From Stratiolaelaps scimitus (lineage: Eukaryota > Arthropoda > Arachnida > Mesostigmata > Laelapidae), in the NCBI GenBank assembly GCA_019614645.1, contig JABWDB010000012.1, positions 7,688,001 through 7,752,000 of the forward strand: 64,000 nt of DNA, in the 5' to 3' direction. The stretch's first letter is position 1; the number at the start of each line of letters is the position of its first letter. Positions 37,801-45,400 of this stretch are shown here, piece by piece. The notes beneath the pieces were generated by a model. It did not search any database and was not told the origin of the DNA. It saw only the letters and a list, made by a program, of their open reading frames with translations. The position numbers and the translations under genes are program-made.

Positions 37801-39119
37801 TTTACCCCGTTAGCATGGTTGGACAAGAGCCGGGATTGTCGATCGTGGAATATGAGACAAGGCAGTTCTGGGGTGAAGCCTGTCTGGGTAATAATAAGCC
37901 TGTCTGGCTACCGCCATCATACTCATTCAATGAATACATCCAAATTAGTACATTAGTCATTTAAAAACTGGATACGAATGATTAAGAACGTTGCCTTTTG
38001 ATGCCAATTACCGTTGGGTGTTTGCGTAGTGCTACAGGTGCGTGCTGCGTACTGTACACCATGGAAACCGGGTATAGTTTATGGGTTGATCTTAACGGAG
38101 AAGAGGTGAGTCATATTATGATATACGGCACCATTCTGTGGGGGGCTTTCATAATAGAATAGGAAGTCTATTCTATTAGATACTGCAGCTTTATTTGGAA
38201 CCCGACCGGTTGAGACTTGCGAGGTCATACAGTCACACGACACTAGGACAAAAGTGGGGTTTTGTTTTTGAACCCAAAATTTAAATAATTTAATAATTTT
38301 AATAATTTAAAAATAAATCCAAATAGAATCCAAATTTTAGGGAAATGTGAGATTTTAATTACTTAAATATATGAGATATTTAAATATATGCTGATGGTGT
38401 GGCTTCACCACCGGCAGGTGGTGAAGCCACACCGTCAGCAGGACACTTTGTTCGACGAGCTCGAAAACTTTAAACAGGGTTTCGAGCTGTCTCCGTTATT
38501 GTTGGTCAGATCGTATCTAGCGCTACCAACGGATTGTCATATTAGTGAGAACATGCATTTTCTGGTTGATCGAACGCGAAGGTTCGCGGATCAAATGATC
38601 CTGCGAGGGTAAAATCTCTTGGGAGGATTGCCCGCTATGAAGTTTCGCCCTCATCGAGGTAACGTGTCAAACAGCCTTCTACCTTCTACACTAAGCAATG
38701 TTGCGATTGCTCTTCCAGTCCTATCAAGGGTACGCATGAGTATCTAATGAGAGACTGTCTTTTCTCGTTTCTGTGTTCAATCAGCAATGTCGAAGGAACT
38801 CCGGCCGGATTTGAAACTAGTCGATGTAACCATGGACACTGCGAGCGTGCAGGTGAAAATCGGAGATTCCCTGTGCATACGGAAATACCCGAACATCACA
38901 GATGCACACCGTGCCATTCACACCTTAATCGGTTATGCTACCGACTATGGTCGGTCTGGCGTAGTTGTGGTCGATCACACTTATGTGCACACAGAGTACT
39001 TCACCATCAAGGACTTCATACGCCATGGCAGTGTTACAGTTAAGGGGAATGTTACCTGTACATCGAAGGGCAAGAAGCTCCTCGCCGGATATTTCGGACT
39101 TATCAGCACAGCACTCTGA
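23043..39119 (+). CDS. Gene 2: secreted multidomain FN3-like protein, 27 exons, 1684 aa
   Basis: Exons: 23043-23130, 24130-24219, 24875-25150, 25479-25757, 26493-26665, 26877-27024, 27985-28157, 28493-28640, 28780-29106, 29513-29703, 30092-30236, 30453-30607, 31066-31195, 31530-31802, 32035-32234, 32597-32741, 33284-33307, 33447-33746, 34091-34278, 35206-35389, 35671-35834, 36320-36458, 36575-36880, 37128-37262, 37383-37579, 37746-37887, 38785-39119. The sum is 5055 nt with no internal stop. This copy keeps every exon and is my reference; its domains are listed below. All domain borders are phase 1, as is usual for extracellular modules built by exon duplication. The signal peptide (residues 1 to about 29) ends in an ALA cleavage site. 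The protein has no transmembrane or GPI-like tail and ends in ISTAL. The exon-1 donor (GTTCGT) is weak; GTAATA at 23174 would give a longer exon 1 in the same phase. The function is unknown. Confidence 0.75.
23340..24035 (-). mobile_element. R1-like retrotransposon relic, antisense in intron 1 of gene 2
   Basis: It corresponds to 2790-3920 but is shorter. The tail with the CCTAAGGAGGGCTGCAGCCCTCCTTAGG palindrome (23560-23588) and a gag scrap (about 23890-23960) remain. A cluster of AGCTGACCC repeats has inserted at 23775-23885. Its place in the same intron as in genes 1 and 3 supports one ancestral insertion. Confidence 0.6.
24130..24219 (+). other. Exon 2: short N-terminal Cys segment
   Basis: This 90-base phase 1-1 exon encodes CGGDSSDLPHCVAEDQFSDA then SVRRSYTPL, with two cysteines nine residues apart. 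Counterparts are 4021-4110 and 43423-43512. It is too short for a beta-sandwich. In gene 1 only, an ATG at 3987 is in frame with it (MKFRSVLWFVAA), but the same ATG is out of frame in genes 2 and 3, so I do not take it as the start. Confidence 0.65.
24875..25150 (+). other. Exon 3: domain S1
   Basis: Phase 1-1, residues about 60-151 of gene 2. It has the S-type pattern: a V-x-V-x-F-P-x-C strand (VVVNVYFPKCD), L-S-Y-R, then a second Cys in MSCGEVKV. Its nearest relative is exon 4. The gene 3 counterpart is 44194-44472; gene 1 has lost it except for 27 bases. Confidence 0.7.
25479..25757 (+). other. Exon 4: domain S2
   Basis: Phase 1-1, residues about 152-244. VMVKFPSSKWC and FCGEFVERLNATV carry the two cysteines expected to pair, with YHLSYR between them and a G-rich end. 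Counterparts are 4778-5056 and 44694-44966. S1 and S2 side by side are the only two consecutive S domains in the protein. Confidence 0.72.
26493..27024 (+). other. Exons 5-6: domain D1
   Basis: Two exons, 26493-26665 (phase 1-0) and 26877-27024 (phase 0-1), residues about 245-351. The second half has LPGVSPGAAYSIIAL, like the E-F turn and F strand of fibronectin type III, and ends in C-x-x-C (DCKDC). Counterparts are 5792-5964/6176-6323 and 45760-45932/46156-46306. Exon 6 differs between genes 1 and 2 at only one base by my reading. Confidence 0.7.
27343..27630 (+). pseudogene. Relic exon pair in intron 6 of gene 2
   Basis: 27343-27425 resembles the end of exon 7 with its donor and the intron after it. 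27505-27630 resembles the end of that intron plus the first 44 bases of exon 8 (27587-27630). Together they are a broken extra copy of the D2 exon pair just before the real one. Gene 1 shares the first half (6757-6855). I did not find it in gene 3. Confidence 0.6.
27985..28640 (+). other. Exons 7-8: domain D2
   Basis: 27985-28157 (phase 1-0) and 28493-28640 (phase 0-1), residues about 352-458. The first half contains THTVDFTIDRYEQAAKF and a YCHP-x-x-C pair; the second ends C-K-N-C (TGCKNC). Counterparts are 7091-7263/7553-7700 and 46884-47056/47466-47613. Confidence 0.7.
28262..28322. repeat. (CGT)n and (CT)n microsatellites in intron 7
   Basis: A run of CGTCGT triplets followed by CTCTCT lies in intron 7 of gene 2. 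The matching intron of gene 1 has shorter runs (7371-7402), and gene 3 has only the CGT run (47130-47147). Confidence 0.85.
28780..29106 (+). other. Exon 9: domain S3
   Basis: Phase 1-1, residues about 459-567. DIMVDLPIAKC matches the first Cys strand of S domains and LVVDCGGF the second. It ends INTGPG, like the TGG-x-G ends of other S domains. Counterparts are 7838-8164 and 47739-48068. Confidence 0.72.
29513..30236 (+). other. Exons 10-11: domain D3
   Basis: 29513-29703 (phase 1-0) and 30092-30236 (phase 0-1), residues about 568-679. The second half starts VVEIPDGVRAGDKLFVFLVI, an FN3-like turn and strand, and lacks the terminal cysteines. Counterparts are 8571-8758/9174-9318 and 48589-48779/49010-49139. 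In gene 3 the exon-11 donor runs directly into a (TA) array. Confidence 0.68.
30270..30325. repeat. Palindrome with a (TA) centre after exon 11 of gene 2
   Basis: GGCGTCCCTCCATATAT at 30270-30286 and its exact reverse complement at 30309-30325 flank a (TA) run. Gene 1 has a compact version (GGCGTCCCTCCAT / ATGGAGGAACGCC at about 9371-9401). Gene 3 keeps the right arm at about 49371-49384. Confidence 0.85.
30453..31195 (+). other. Exons 12-13: domain D4
   Basis: 30453-30607 (phase 1-0) and 31066-31195 (phase 0-1), residues about 680-774. FSVLVSWRRLDRSFNISVCP is a typical FN3 B-C strand pattern, and LLFPGIEYDLLAYYDS has the L-x-PG-x-x-Y motif. The domain ends C-L-V-R-C. Counterparts are 9528-9682/10085-10214 and 49515-49711/50377-50503. 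This is the clearest FN3-like domain. Gene 3 has 42 extra in-frame bases in exon 12. Confidence 0.75.
31530..31802 (+). other. Exon 14: domain S4
   Basis: Phase 1-1, residues about 775-865. LSVIVLANGFQDTVDIAIAL is followed by a single Cys (FICAKN), then LDPWTIYTIKIRVDHS, which resembles FWETYTIKAVVYC of S6. It ends VYTGGAG. Counterparts are 10459-10731 and 50721-50993. It lacks the second Cys. A broken extra copy lies in gene 3 at 51717-51870. Confidence 0.72.
32035..32741 (+). other. Exons 15-16: domain D5
   Basis: 32035-32234 (phase 1-0) and 32597-32741 (phase 0-1), residues about 866-980. It contains LPHWPCSDSYTVKFAVSGC, then IDGLPYRKLQFRRHLD. No terminal C-x-x-C. The acceptor of exon 15 (CCGCCGAAG) lacks an ideal pyrimidine tract next to it, but the frame supports it in all three copies. 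Counterparts are 10999-11201/11549-11693 and 51219-51424/51888-52041. Confidence 0.62.
33284..33307 (+). other. Exon 17: 24-base micro-exon
   Basis: CTTTCAG precedes and GTAAGT follows a 24-base phase 1-1 exon encoding EDKVPIR in gene 2, EAKAPIQ in gene 1 (12134-12157) and DEDLPIS in gene 3 (53356-53379). Length, phase and splice signals are kept while the residues change. It lies where the S-D-D pattern predicts a second D domain, so it may be the last trace of one or a linker. Confidence 0.7.
33447..33746 (+). other. Exon 18: domain S5
   Basis: Phase 1-1, residues about 989-1088. DIRVLLCPIDQC gives the first Cys strand (with an extra Cys), and VEVQMLCAG the second. It ends IFTGHG. Counterparts are 12404-12700 and 53497-53790. 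A segment of conserved DDFVDI near the start also occurs in S3, supporting a common origin. Confidence 0.72.
34091..35389 (+). other. Exons 19-20: domain D6
   Basis: 34091-34278 (phase 1-0) and 35206-35389 (phase 0-1), residues about 1089-1212. VEYLLQWCRPTPIQRICKN looks like an FN3 C strand with two cysteines. The second half has DLIPGTKTELMVWLV. Counterparts are 13062-13246/13830-14001 and 54097-54287/55364-55511. Exon 20 is 12 codons shorter in gene 3 than in gene 2. The intron between the two exons is one of the longest here. Confidence 0.7.
34443..34562. repeat. (TA)n array with inverted structure in intron 19 of gene 2
   Basis: Several TA runs separated by short TTAG/CTAA breaks form a long self-complementary stretch. 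Next to it, CAAAAGTTACAGAA (about 34569) and TTCTGTAACTTTTG (about 34606) form a further hairpin. Gene 1 has only a short TATATA hairpin in the corresponding intron (13383-13405). Confidence 0.85.
35671..36458 (+). other. Exons 21-22: domain D7
   Basis: 35671-35834 (phase 1-0) and 36320-36458 (phase 0-1), residues about 1213-1313. The first half begins KPDYYVEPKEFTAVIRRNH. The second has DLFPGDEYDYKLWVYS, a clear FN3 F-strand motif, and ends C-F-V-D-C. Counterparts are 14440-14627/15348-15486 and 56122-56282/56830-56962. Gene 1 repeats DKPDYxVQP once in frame. Confidence 0.72.
36575..36880 (+). other. Exon 23: domain S6
   Basis: Phase 1-1, residues about 1314-1415. NIRARLDMEWPCEKRR and FWETYTIKAVVYCSV carry the paired cysteines; it ends VYVGGPG. 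Counterparts are 15603-15902 and 57058-57363. The donor is GCAAGT (not GT) in all three copies. Roughly 30 of 100 residues differ between genes 1 and 2, although the flanking introns are much more alike. Confidence 0.75.
37128..37262 (+). other. Exon 24: Ser/Pro-rich linker
   Basis: Phase 1-1, residues about 1416-1460. HYLPRTSALSPKLDQMCSPK leads into an acidic, Ser/Pro-rich stretch ending MPATPEPYEP. Gene 1: 16132-16266; gene 3: 57600-57707 (9 codons shorter). The composition suggests a flexible spacer. It stands where the S-D-D pattern would place a D domain. Confidence 0.62.
37383..37887 (+). other. Exons 25-26: domain D8
   Basis: 37383-37579 (phase 1-0) and 37746-37887 (phase 0-1), residues about 1461-1573. 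The first half has YTLGYFLQIDNNTDERRMVY and two cysteines (ECVHTP, PRCN). The second has LTVNVRPVYP and ends EACLG. Counterparts are 16388-16584/16805-16946 and 58002-58195/58367-58502. Confidence 0.68.
38391..38438. repeat. Copy-specific palindrome in the last intron of gene 2
   Basis: The 22-base arms (38391-38412 and 38417-38438) are reverse complements with one mismatch and a 4-base loop. Gene 1 has only one arm at the same place (GAAGCCACACTGTCAGCAGG, about 17462), so the second arm is an inverted duplication made in unit 2. Confidence 0.9.
38785..39119 (+). other. Exon 27: terminal domain S7 and stop
   Basis: Starts in phase 1, residues about 1574-1684, then TGA. ASVQVKIGDSLC and TVKGNVTCTS hold the paired cysteines of the S pattern, and the protein ends GYFGLISTAL. 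Counterparts are 17840-18177 and 59321-59649. No hydrophobic tail or anchor follows, which fits a secreted product. Confidence 0.75.
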
Positions 39120-39452
39120 GCCGTCGCAAATATTGAGAACGAAAGACAACGTTACGCCATGTTCATGACGAGGTAATGGACAGTGGTGTAATGGACAGTG
39201 GTAGACTATGTGCACACCTTTTCAATATTGTCTTCGAGGGCAACCGTCGATCGAACGAGCAACGGTCTTCCAGCCTGCGTACACAGCCAAAACATACCGT
39301 GGTTCGTGTATTTTACAACGGTCCTTTGACATGTATTACAGGGCGATTATCTACAGTGCATTAGCTAGAACTCGCTGCTGAGATTCATGCTGAGATTTCG
39401 ACGATGAATGGTCACGACCTATCCATCCGAATTCAATCAAGGACGGAAAAAT

Positions 39453-39651
39453 CATTCTCATTTTAAAATCCGCGCAATGAAATTGCGGATCGGCTTCAGA
39501 ATCGCGGCGGCGGCCGTGGCAAAGACGGGCGCGGCTGCACCGTTCGGGCGACTTTCCTTATTGCTGAACTGCTGAACGCGGTGACAACAGCCTCTACCAC
39601 GAACGAGGGGAAGTGCTGCTCTCCTCGGCGGCTACCACGTTCTCATTCTCA
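39453..39651. other. GC-rich insert in the 3' flank of gene 2
   Basis: About 190 bases present only in unit 2, flanked by direct repeats of CATTCTCA (39453-39460 and 39644-39651). They are strikingly GC-rich (CGGCGGCGGCCGTGGC...) in AT-rich surroundings. The left end holds a hairpin (CCGCGCAATGAAATTGCGG). The flanking repeat looks like a target-site duplication. I cannot identify the source and see no convincing frame. Confidence 0.6.
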
Positions 39652-39656
39652 ATAAA
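39651..39656 (+). terminator. Poly(A) signal AATAAA of gene 2
   Basis: Same context as unit 1 (AATAAACTAGATAACCTACC) about 530 bases after the stop codon, with a GT-rich stretch downstream. The GC-rich insert ends immediately before it. Confidence 0.55.
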
Positions 39657-39794
39657 CTAGATAACCTACCACCAGTGCCTCTTGTGTTTTATAGAGGTCT
39701 GAATTATTAGATGAACCTTCAGGTTCAGCGGCCGACGGGCCTGTATCAACGATATTAGCTATTGTGTCGTGACCTCGCTATATATTCTGATGGT

Positions 39795-42292
39795 ATATGG
39801 GCTGACAGGTGTGTTCCTCAACAGACTTTCCACGGGCCGCCATCCGTAGGTTCGATCAATTTTCATTTGAGATGTCTTCTTAAAAAGCAATGCCGAAAGC
39901 AGAGCTGAGAATTTGCCCAGAAAATTGACTTCCAAACAAAATGCACCACCTTGTAGCGCTCTTCGACAGGAGGTCCCAATTAATCGTTTGATATTAATAT
40001 AATTATTAATTACAATTTGGGAGAATTTGTGTAATTGAATCACTCATCAATACCTTTGCTTTGCTCGAAGGGGTTTTCACATTGCACATTTGCATTTAAT
40101 AGGGGTCAGTCTTGTGAAACAGATTCGAATGTTGGCTGGAAGTCTGTCCGGAAACGTTACCGCCCTTCTCGCAAACTTCGAAGAGCCTGTTTCCATACAC
40201 CACTTCGCTTTTGCATTATCCTGTTATCAAGTTCAAGCTAAACAAGAACGGTTCTGGGATGAATTTCGTGAATGTTCATCCTTGAGACTTCAAATGGATA
40301 CGACGGCCTAATAGAATTCAATCAAGTAAAGGACGGAAAATACAAAAACGTTGGCGGCATTGGGTATTGGACACCCATCCTTCGTCAGAATCCCATAGTA
40401 CGGCACTCAGACCTTACACTGGGGGCCTCTGGGGTGCTGGGTTGTGTCGGTGGTTGGTATGGCACTAAGTCTGCCTCCGGTCGGTACATTTGATGTAAAT
40501 GGAGACGAAATTTCCAAGGGTTGGAATGACAATAAATCCATTTTTATTGGTGATAGGATTTATCGTCTGTCCGTCGTCGTCGAAATCGGCGCCTCATGAT
40601 GAACTGATTTTTGTTGGAGGTCAGTTTGTAAAGGAAAGCAAGGTCAAGTAAGCTGGATCTGTTCTATCGATAGTCTCAATATGAGACAAACTGCTACAAA
40701 TAAAGTCAAATATACAATACACAGGCAAGAAAGGTGATCAGCTCCTTTTACCACTTCGAATCTTCTCACAAAATGGGGATGATAGTCCGCTATCCTAGAT
40801 ACTTTCTGCATAAGGATGCATTTTTTTTATTTTGGTTTTATTAACGGAACTGCGATTACACAAAACTCAAGTTCTCGTAAAAAAATATTTACAACAGACC
40901 ATGCTAGGTCCGTAACAGCCGTCCAAATAATTACAAGTCAAATATACAATACACAGGCAAGTCAGTTAACACAGTAATCCAACGGCAACGTATAATTAAT
41001 GATTCTTTAAAAATTCCTTCACAACACGGGTAAACTCTTTTGTTGAAGTGAGAGCCCGAACAGACTGCCGGCAGGCGGTGGGCAAGGGCGTTTCTTTCCG
41101 CGCCCGGATTCTATCCAGTAGTAATCTGCCAGCGCGGCGTGTGACGACAGATTGAGGTTAGCTCATGTCATTAATGTTTGTTCGTTATCTACTTCGTCAA
41201 TGTGTTTGCTTTGCCCCCCAAATGAATAATTATTATAATAAAAAATAAAAATAAAAAAATCGTCGCATTCGAATGACCCTCAATACCCTGTCCGCAGTAT
41301 TGGTCCGCGTTGTTTTGCGCGCGTGGGCTTGCAGACGAAGACATGAATCTCGCCTTCACAAGACGAATCTCACATAGAACGTAGCAATAATACTGGCATA
41401 ATTGTGTACCCGTTACCGTACAAAGGGCTATGATAAGTAAAGCACGCCTTTTAAGGCTAACCGGACGGACAACCTACTCTTAGTGAAGTAATCATAAAGC
41501 GTAGTCTGGTAGGCTCCACTTCTATGGTTAATATGGGTGTATTACTTTTGGCTGTTCTTATGTTTATTGTACTGAGGTGAAGGTAACGGCAGTGACTTCT
41601 CACCGCAGGGTCGGCTGAATACTACAAAAGGGTCTCATCTCAGGCCACCCTCGGTCAGTCAAATAAACCAAAGGAGTTGGTGGCAAGGGTGAGCTTCATT
41701 TTGCTATAACCAGGACCAAAACGTAGTACAGTCATTTCTTAGGTAATAAGGTGGGTAAGTTACTGAGACCAAACCGTTACCATCCAATACCTCGCGCGCA
41801 CCTCAAAACTTGAGCGATAAACCGCAGCAACTAGTTGATGAGATTCGTCCTTGAGATCTCGAAGGGCTACGACCAATTAGAATTCAATCAAATAAAAGAC
41901 GTTAGCGGCAGTGCTAACTTCCGAGCAGATATTATCATGTCATACCTCATCCGCCTTGAGGGTCTTGTTGGCAATTATGAACTTTTGATCAATCTGTGCT
42001 ACCTTAGGTAGGTGTAGGTGCACGGGTTCGATCACGCGGAAACCTATCCTTCTCGGAAGCTTCGAAGAGCCGGTTTTCATTCACCGCTTCGTTTTTTGTA
42101 TAATTCTGGTATCGGCTTCTTTAAGCTAAACATTTGCGTATTGTTTTCGGTTTGGGATGAATTTCGCAAATTGTCCTCATACATTCGACTATAGGGTTAT
42201 ACTATACTTAGTAGAAACGTATCCATCGATGTTTAAGGTTCAGCGTTCAATTTGGAGAATTCGATTTTATACCACATTCGAATCGATCATAA
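39795..42292. other. Debris between units 2 and 3
   Basis: It contains a SINE fragment with a B-box-like GGTTCGATC (about 39850), the CACCTTGTAGCGCT/AATTTGGGAGAATT block (39945-40027), repeats GTCAAATATACAATACACAGGCAAG (40707 and 40937), and a truncated SINE at 42018. Most of it matches 18.9-22.9 kb with deletions. I found no gene. Confidence 0.5.
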
Positions 42293-42426
42293 TATAAAAA
42301 ATCTAACCCAAGTGTTTACTCTGTTTCGCAGTACGGCGCCGGAGCTTGCCGCCGTATCGCTTAGGAGCAATAGTAGGATTTACTTTGGAAGAGATGATCG
42401 CAAGGAATGTCGTCGTTACAGAAGAC
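42293..42426 (+). promoter_or_regulatory. Putative promoter and 5' UTR of gene 3
   Basis: TATAAAAAA at 42293-42301 and CGCAGTACGGCGCCGGAGC about 35 bases later, as in the other units. The 5' UTR most resembles that of unit 4 (both have GGAAGAGATGA...CGCAAGGAAT). Confidence 0.5.
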
Positions 42427-45400
42427 ATGAAGCGGGCATGGATACCATGGAGGGTTATTTGTTCTCTAGTGCTGGGAATGGTCTTCCTTCAATGGCCCCC
42501 TTTTGCTTTAGCCGGTTCGTTGATCCTTTGTTTTATTATAAGACCTACATCTCTACGTTATATAAACTTCATGTAATCAAGCACGATAGCACATTCATAA
42601 TGAAAGAGATAAAGCCAGTGGTCGGTCATCCCCCTGGGGCATATAGGACAGGCTGGCGAGTTCGCTTTCCCGATTCTGTGCCTGTACTTTTCGGAACGTT
42701 CCATGTCCTGTGAGAACCTACCCGAGTGGGTAGGTTCCCGTGTCGGGTTAAGGGATTAGATTAAAACCTTAATCCCGGACCCCGTACCAGGGTCCCAGGT
42801 CCGGGATTAAGGTTTTCGTCCAGATTATCCACTCCTATGACCGAATTAGAAGTCTGGTGATAAGGAGTGGGTAGGTGCTGCTCCATTATTTGCTTGATTG
42901 ATTGCTGTTCTTAGTTGTCGTCTTGATGGTTCTGATGTCTATCCCTTTTTCGGTTGCGAACTGAGACGAGAAGTCCCATGCTGCAGGTGACCAATTGAGG
43001 TTTACCTGCAGGGCCATAATGTCTATGGATGGTTTGGGATCTGCGGATGTCCCTGACGAGTTTCCAATATGCCGAGCACTGCATCGAGGTGGTATCGTAT
43101 CCCTCCACCTTGCAGGAATAGCATTTCTGATGGATTATTGCCGGGTGTCCTGGTGGTTTGTCTCTGGAGCACAATAGGCTGGTCCGGCGTTTGGCCTCGG
43201 CATTGTCGTGCCAGATGGTTGTAGCTTAGGCAATTGGAGCACTGAGGGTACAAGCATGTAGGTATGTATAAAGCTGGACTGTGACTTCTACCTTCATGTA
43301 CAAGAGGGTAGAAGTCCCAGTCCAGCCCTATCAGAGGTTGCCGAGATACCCTCTGGTCAGATGGATTCACTTGCGCTTTGAAAATGAAATTTCGTTCTGT
43401 AATGTTTTATGGTTTGTTGCAGTCTGCGATGGTGACTCATTCGATTTGCCACATTGTGTTGCTGAAGATCAATTTTCGGACGCGTCCGTTAGAAGGAGTT
43501 ATGCCCCACTTCGTAAGTAACACATCTCTCACAAAACGCAATAAATGGAAAGGAGACATCACAGCAACGGATCTACGCGTTCGAATCCACATATAAATAA
43601 CAGTGGTTTAGCATACTGCGCACTATAGCAATAGTGCGTTTTGGGATTGTTGGACCTATTGTTTATGGGACTGCGCGAAGTTGAGTTCACGCTTATTTCT
43701 GCATTATACTCATTACAAGGGAGTGCTAGGATTACTATCCTAGCACTCCCTTGTAATCGGTAAACTGGTTCAAAGGTGCTTAAGTGATAGGAATTTTCTT
43801 TTGTCCACACTGTGCGCCACTGCGGGCAGTATTACGTTGATTCCATCGACGCACCAACCACCTACCGACATTTTCGATCAACCTACTGGTCTGCCCGCTC
43901 TGAAGAGCATTCATCCGTGGGATGTCCGCGTACCAGCGATCTTTGCTGGAAGCGAAGACACAAGCAAAGGGCAGAGACTGCCGATATCTGTAGCGAGTTG
44001 TGGGGAGTGTATACAATACACGTATGCGATGTCGCCACCTAAACTCGCTAATATTCAGCAGCTTCCCTATTTGTTGCTAAATCTCGCGGACGCGGATATC
44101 TGACATCGATATCTAGCAATGCTCTATAGTACGACGATGATCCGAGGAAACGCACAAAATTTATCAGTGAAAGGCGTGTTTGCTTGCTTTCAGTGCGGAA
44201 GAGCAAGGTCCTGGAGATCGTAAAGCATACAGTTCTTGAAGACGTACACGTCAATGTGATCTTTCCAAAATGCGATGTAGTGTCCGAAGAAGCCTTCAAT
44301 TTGAGCTACAGAGATTCTAGTTGGAAAGAGCCAAGGTGGCTGGATTTGGAGGATACGAACTCGGTTGTGCTGACCTTTCCTGCGCGGAGCGACGTCTTCT
44401 TCGGAGGCGAGATGACCTGTGGCGGAGTGAAAGTGAAGTTACCTGAAACATATGTGAAGACGGGTGATGCAGGTGAGCAATATCTATTAGACTTTGTAAC
44501 TAGAATGGTGGACGTTAAATGATGGCTGAGAGTCAGCCCGCAAGCCTTTAGCTGGGATTTCCAGCCGATATCTGAGAGATCTTGAATAGAGCAGTTGTAC
44601 ACAATACGGTTCTACTTGATAAGAACTAATCAACACGCGTTAAAAGGTGATAGAATCGTTCGTCAACCAGATTTGATTGTAAATTTGTTCCAGCGCGCCC
44701 AAGAGCACTAGTGACTAGCGCAATAGATGAACCAGGCTCCGTGTTGGTGAAATTTCCATCTGCTGAATGGTGCAAGCAAAGTTATCCGCACCATCTGTCG
44801 TATAGAACTGTTCAGCAGCCATTTGTTGATCAACGACAGCTGGAGCTACCACCAGGCAAAGATGAAATTGTTTTGAATTTAGATTTGGGATTGACGTACA
44901 TCTTCGAGGGTCACATCTATTGTGGTGAATTAGTCGAAAGATTAAATGCCACCTTTTCAACCACAGGTAAGTAGAATATGCCTGTTGACCCTCGCCTGCT
45001 AAACAATGGAATAGGTTAGCATTGATAGCAGTCGCTGCGAGAAGCAACAGGCTCACAATAAGTGTATAATGCACCTCGAAAGGCATAAGGGCCGCGACTG
45101 GGCCCCTTTAGCCCCTTCAATAGACAATAAGCTTCTGCAGGTCGTATTAAATCGTCGATATTAGGGGTAGTTACCTAATAAAGCATTAGAGGGTGTTGTT
45201 CCGTAGGGGGCCGTGCGCCTGCAGTTGACAAACTGACCCGAAGTCTAAATTGCGTCAGTTGTTTGTCAAGACATTCATTCCAATTGCTGAATCTAGTTCT
45301 TCCTATTTCGAAAGGAAAATACCCGTTATATATCCTACCCGCGAGTGGGGCCTTCTGTGGTTTCATCGAAGTGAGCTCCAATTTATTATGGCCAAGTGGT

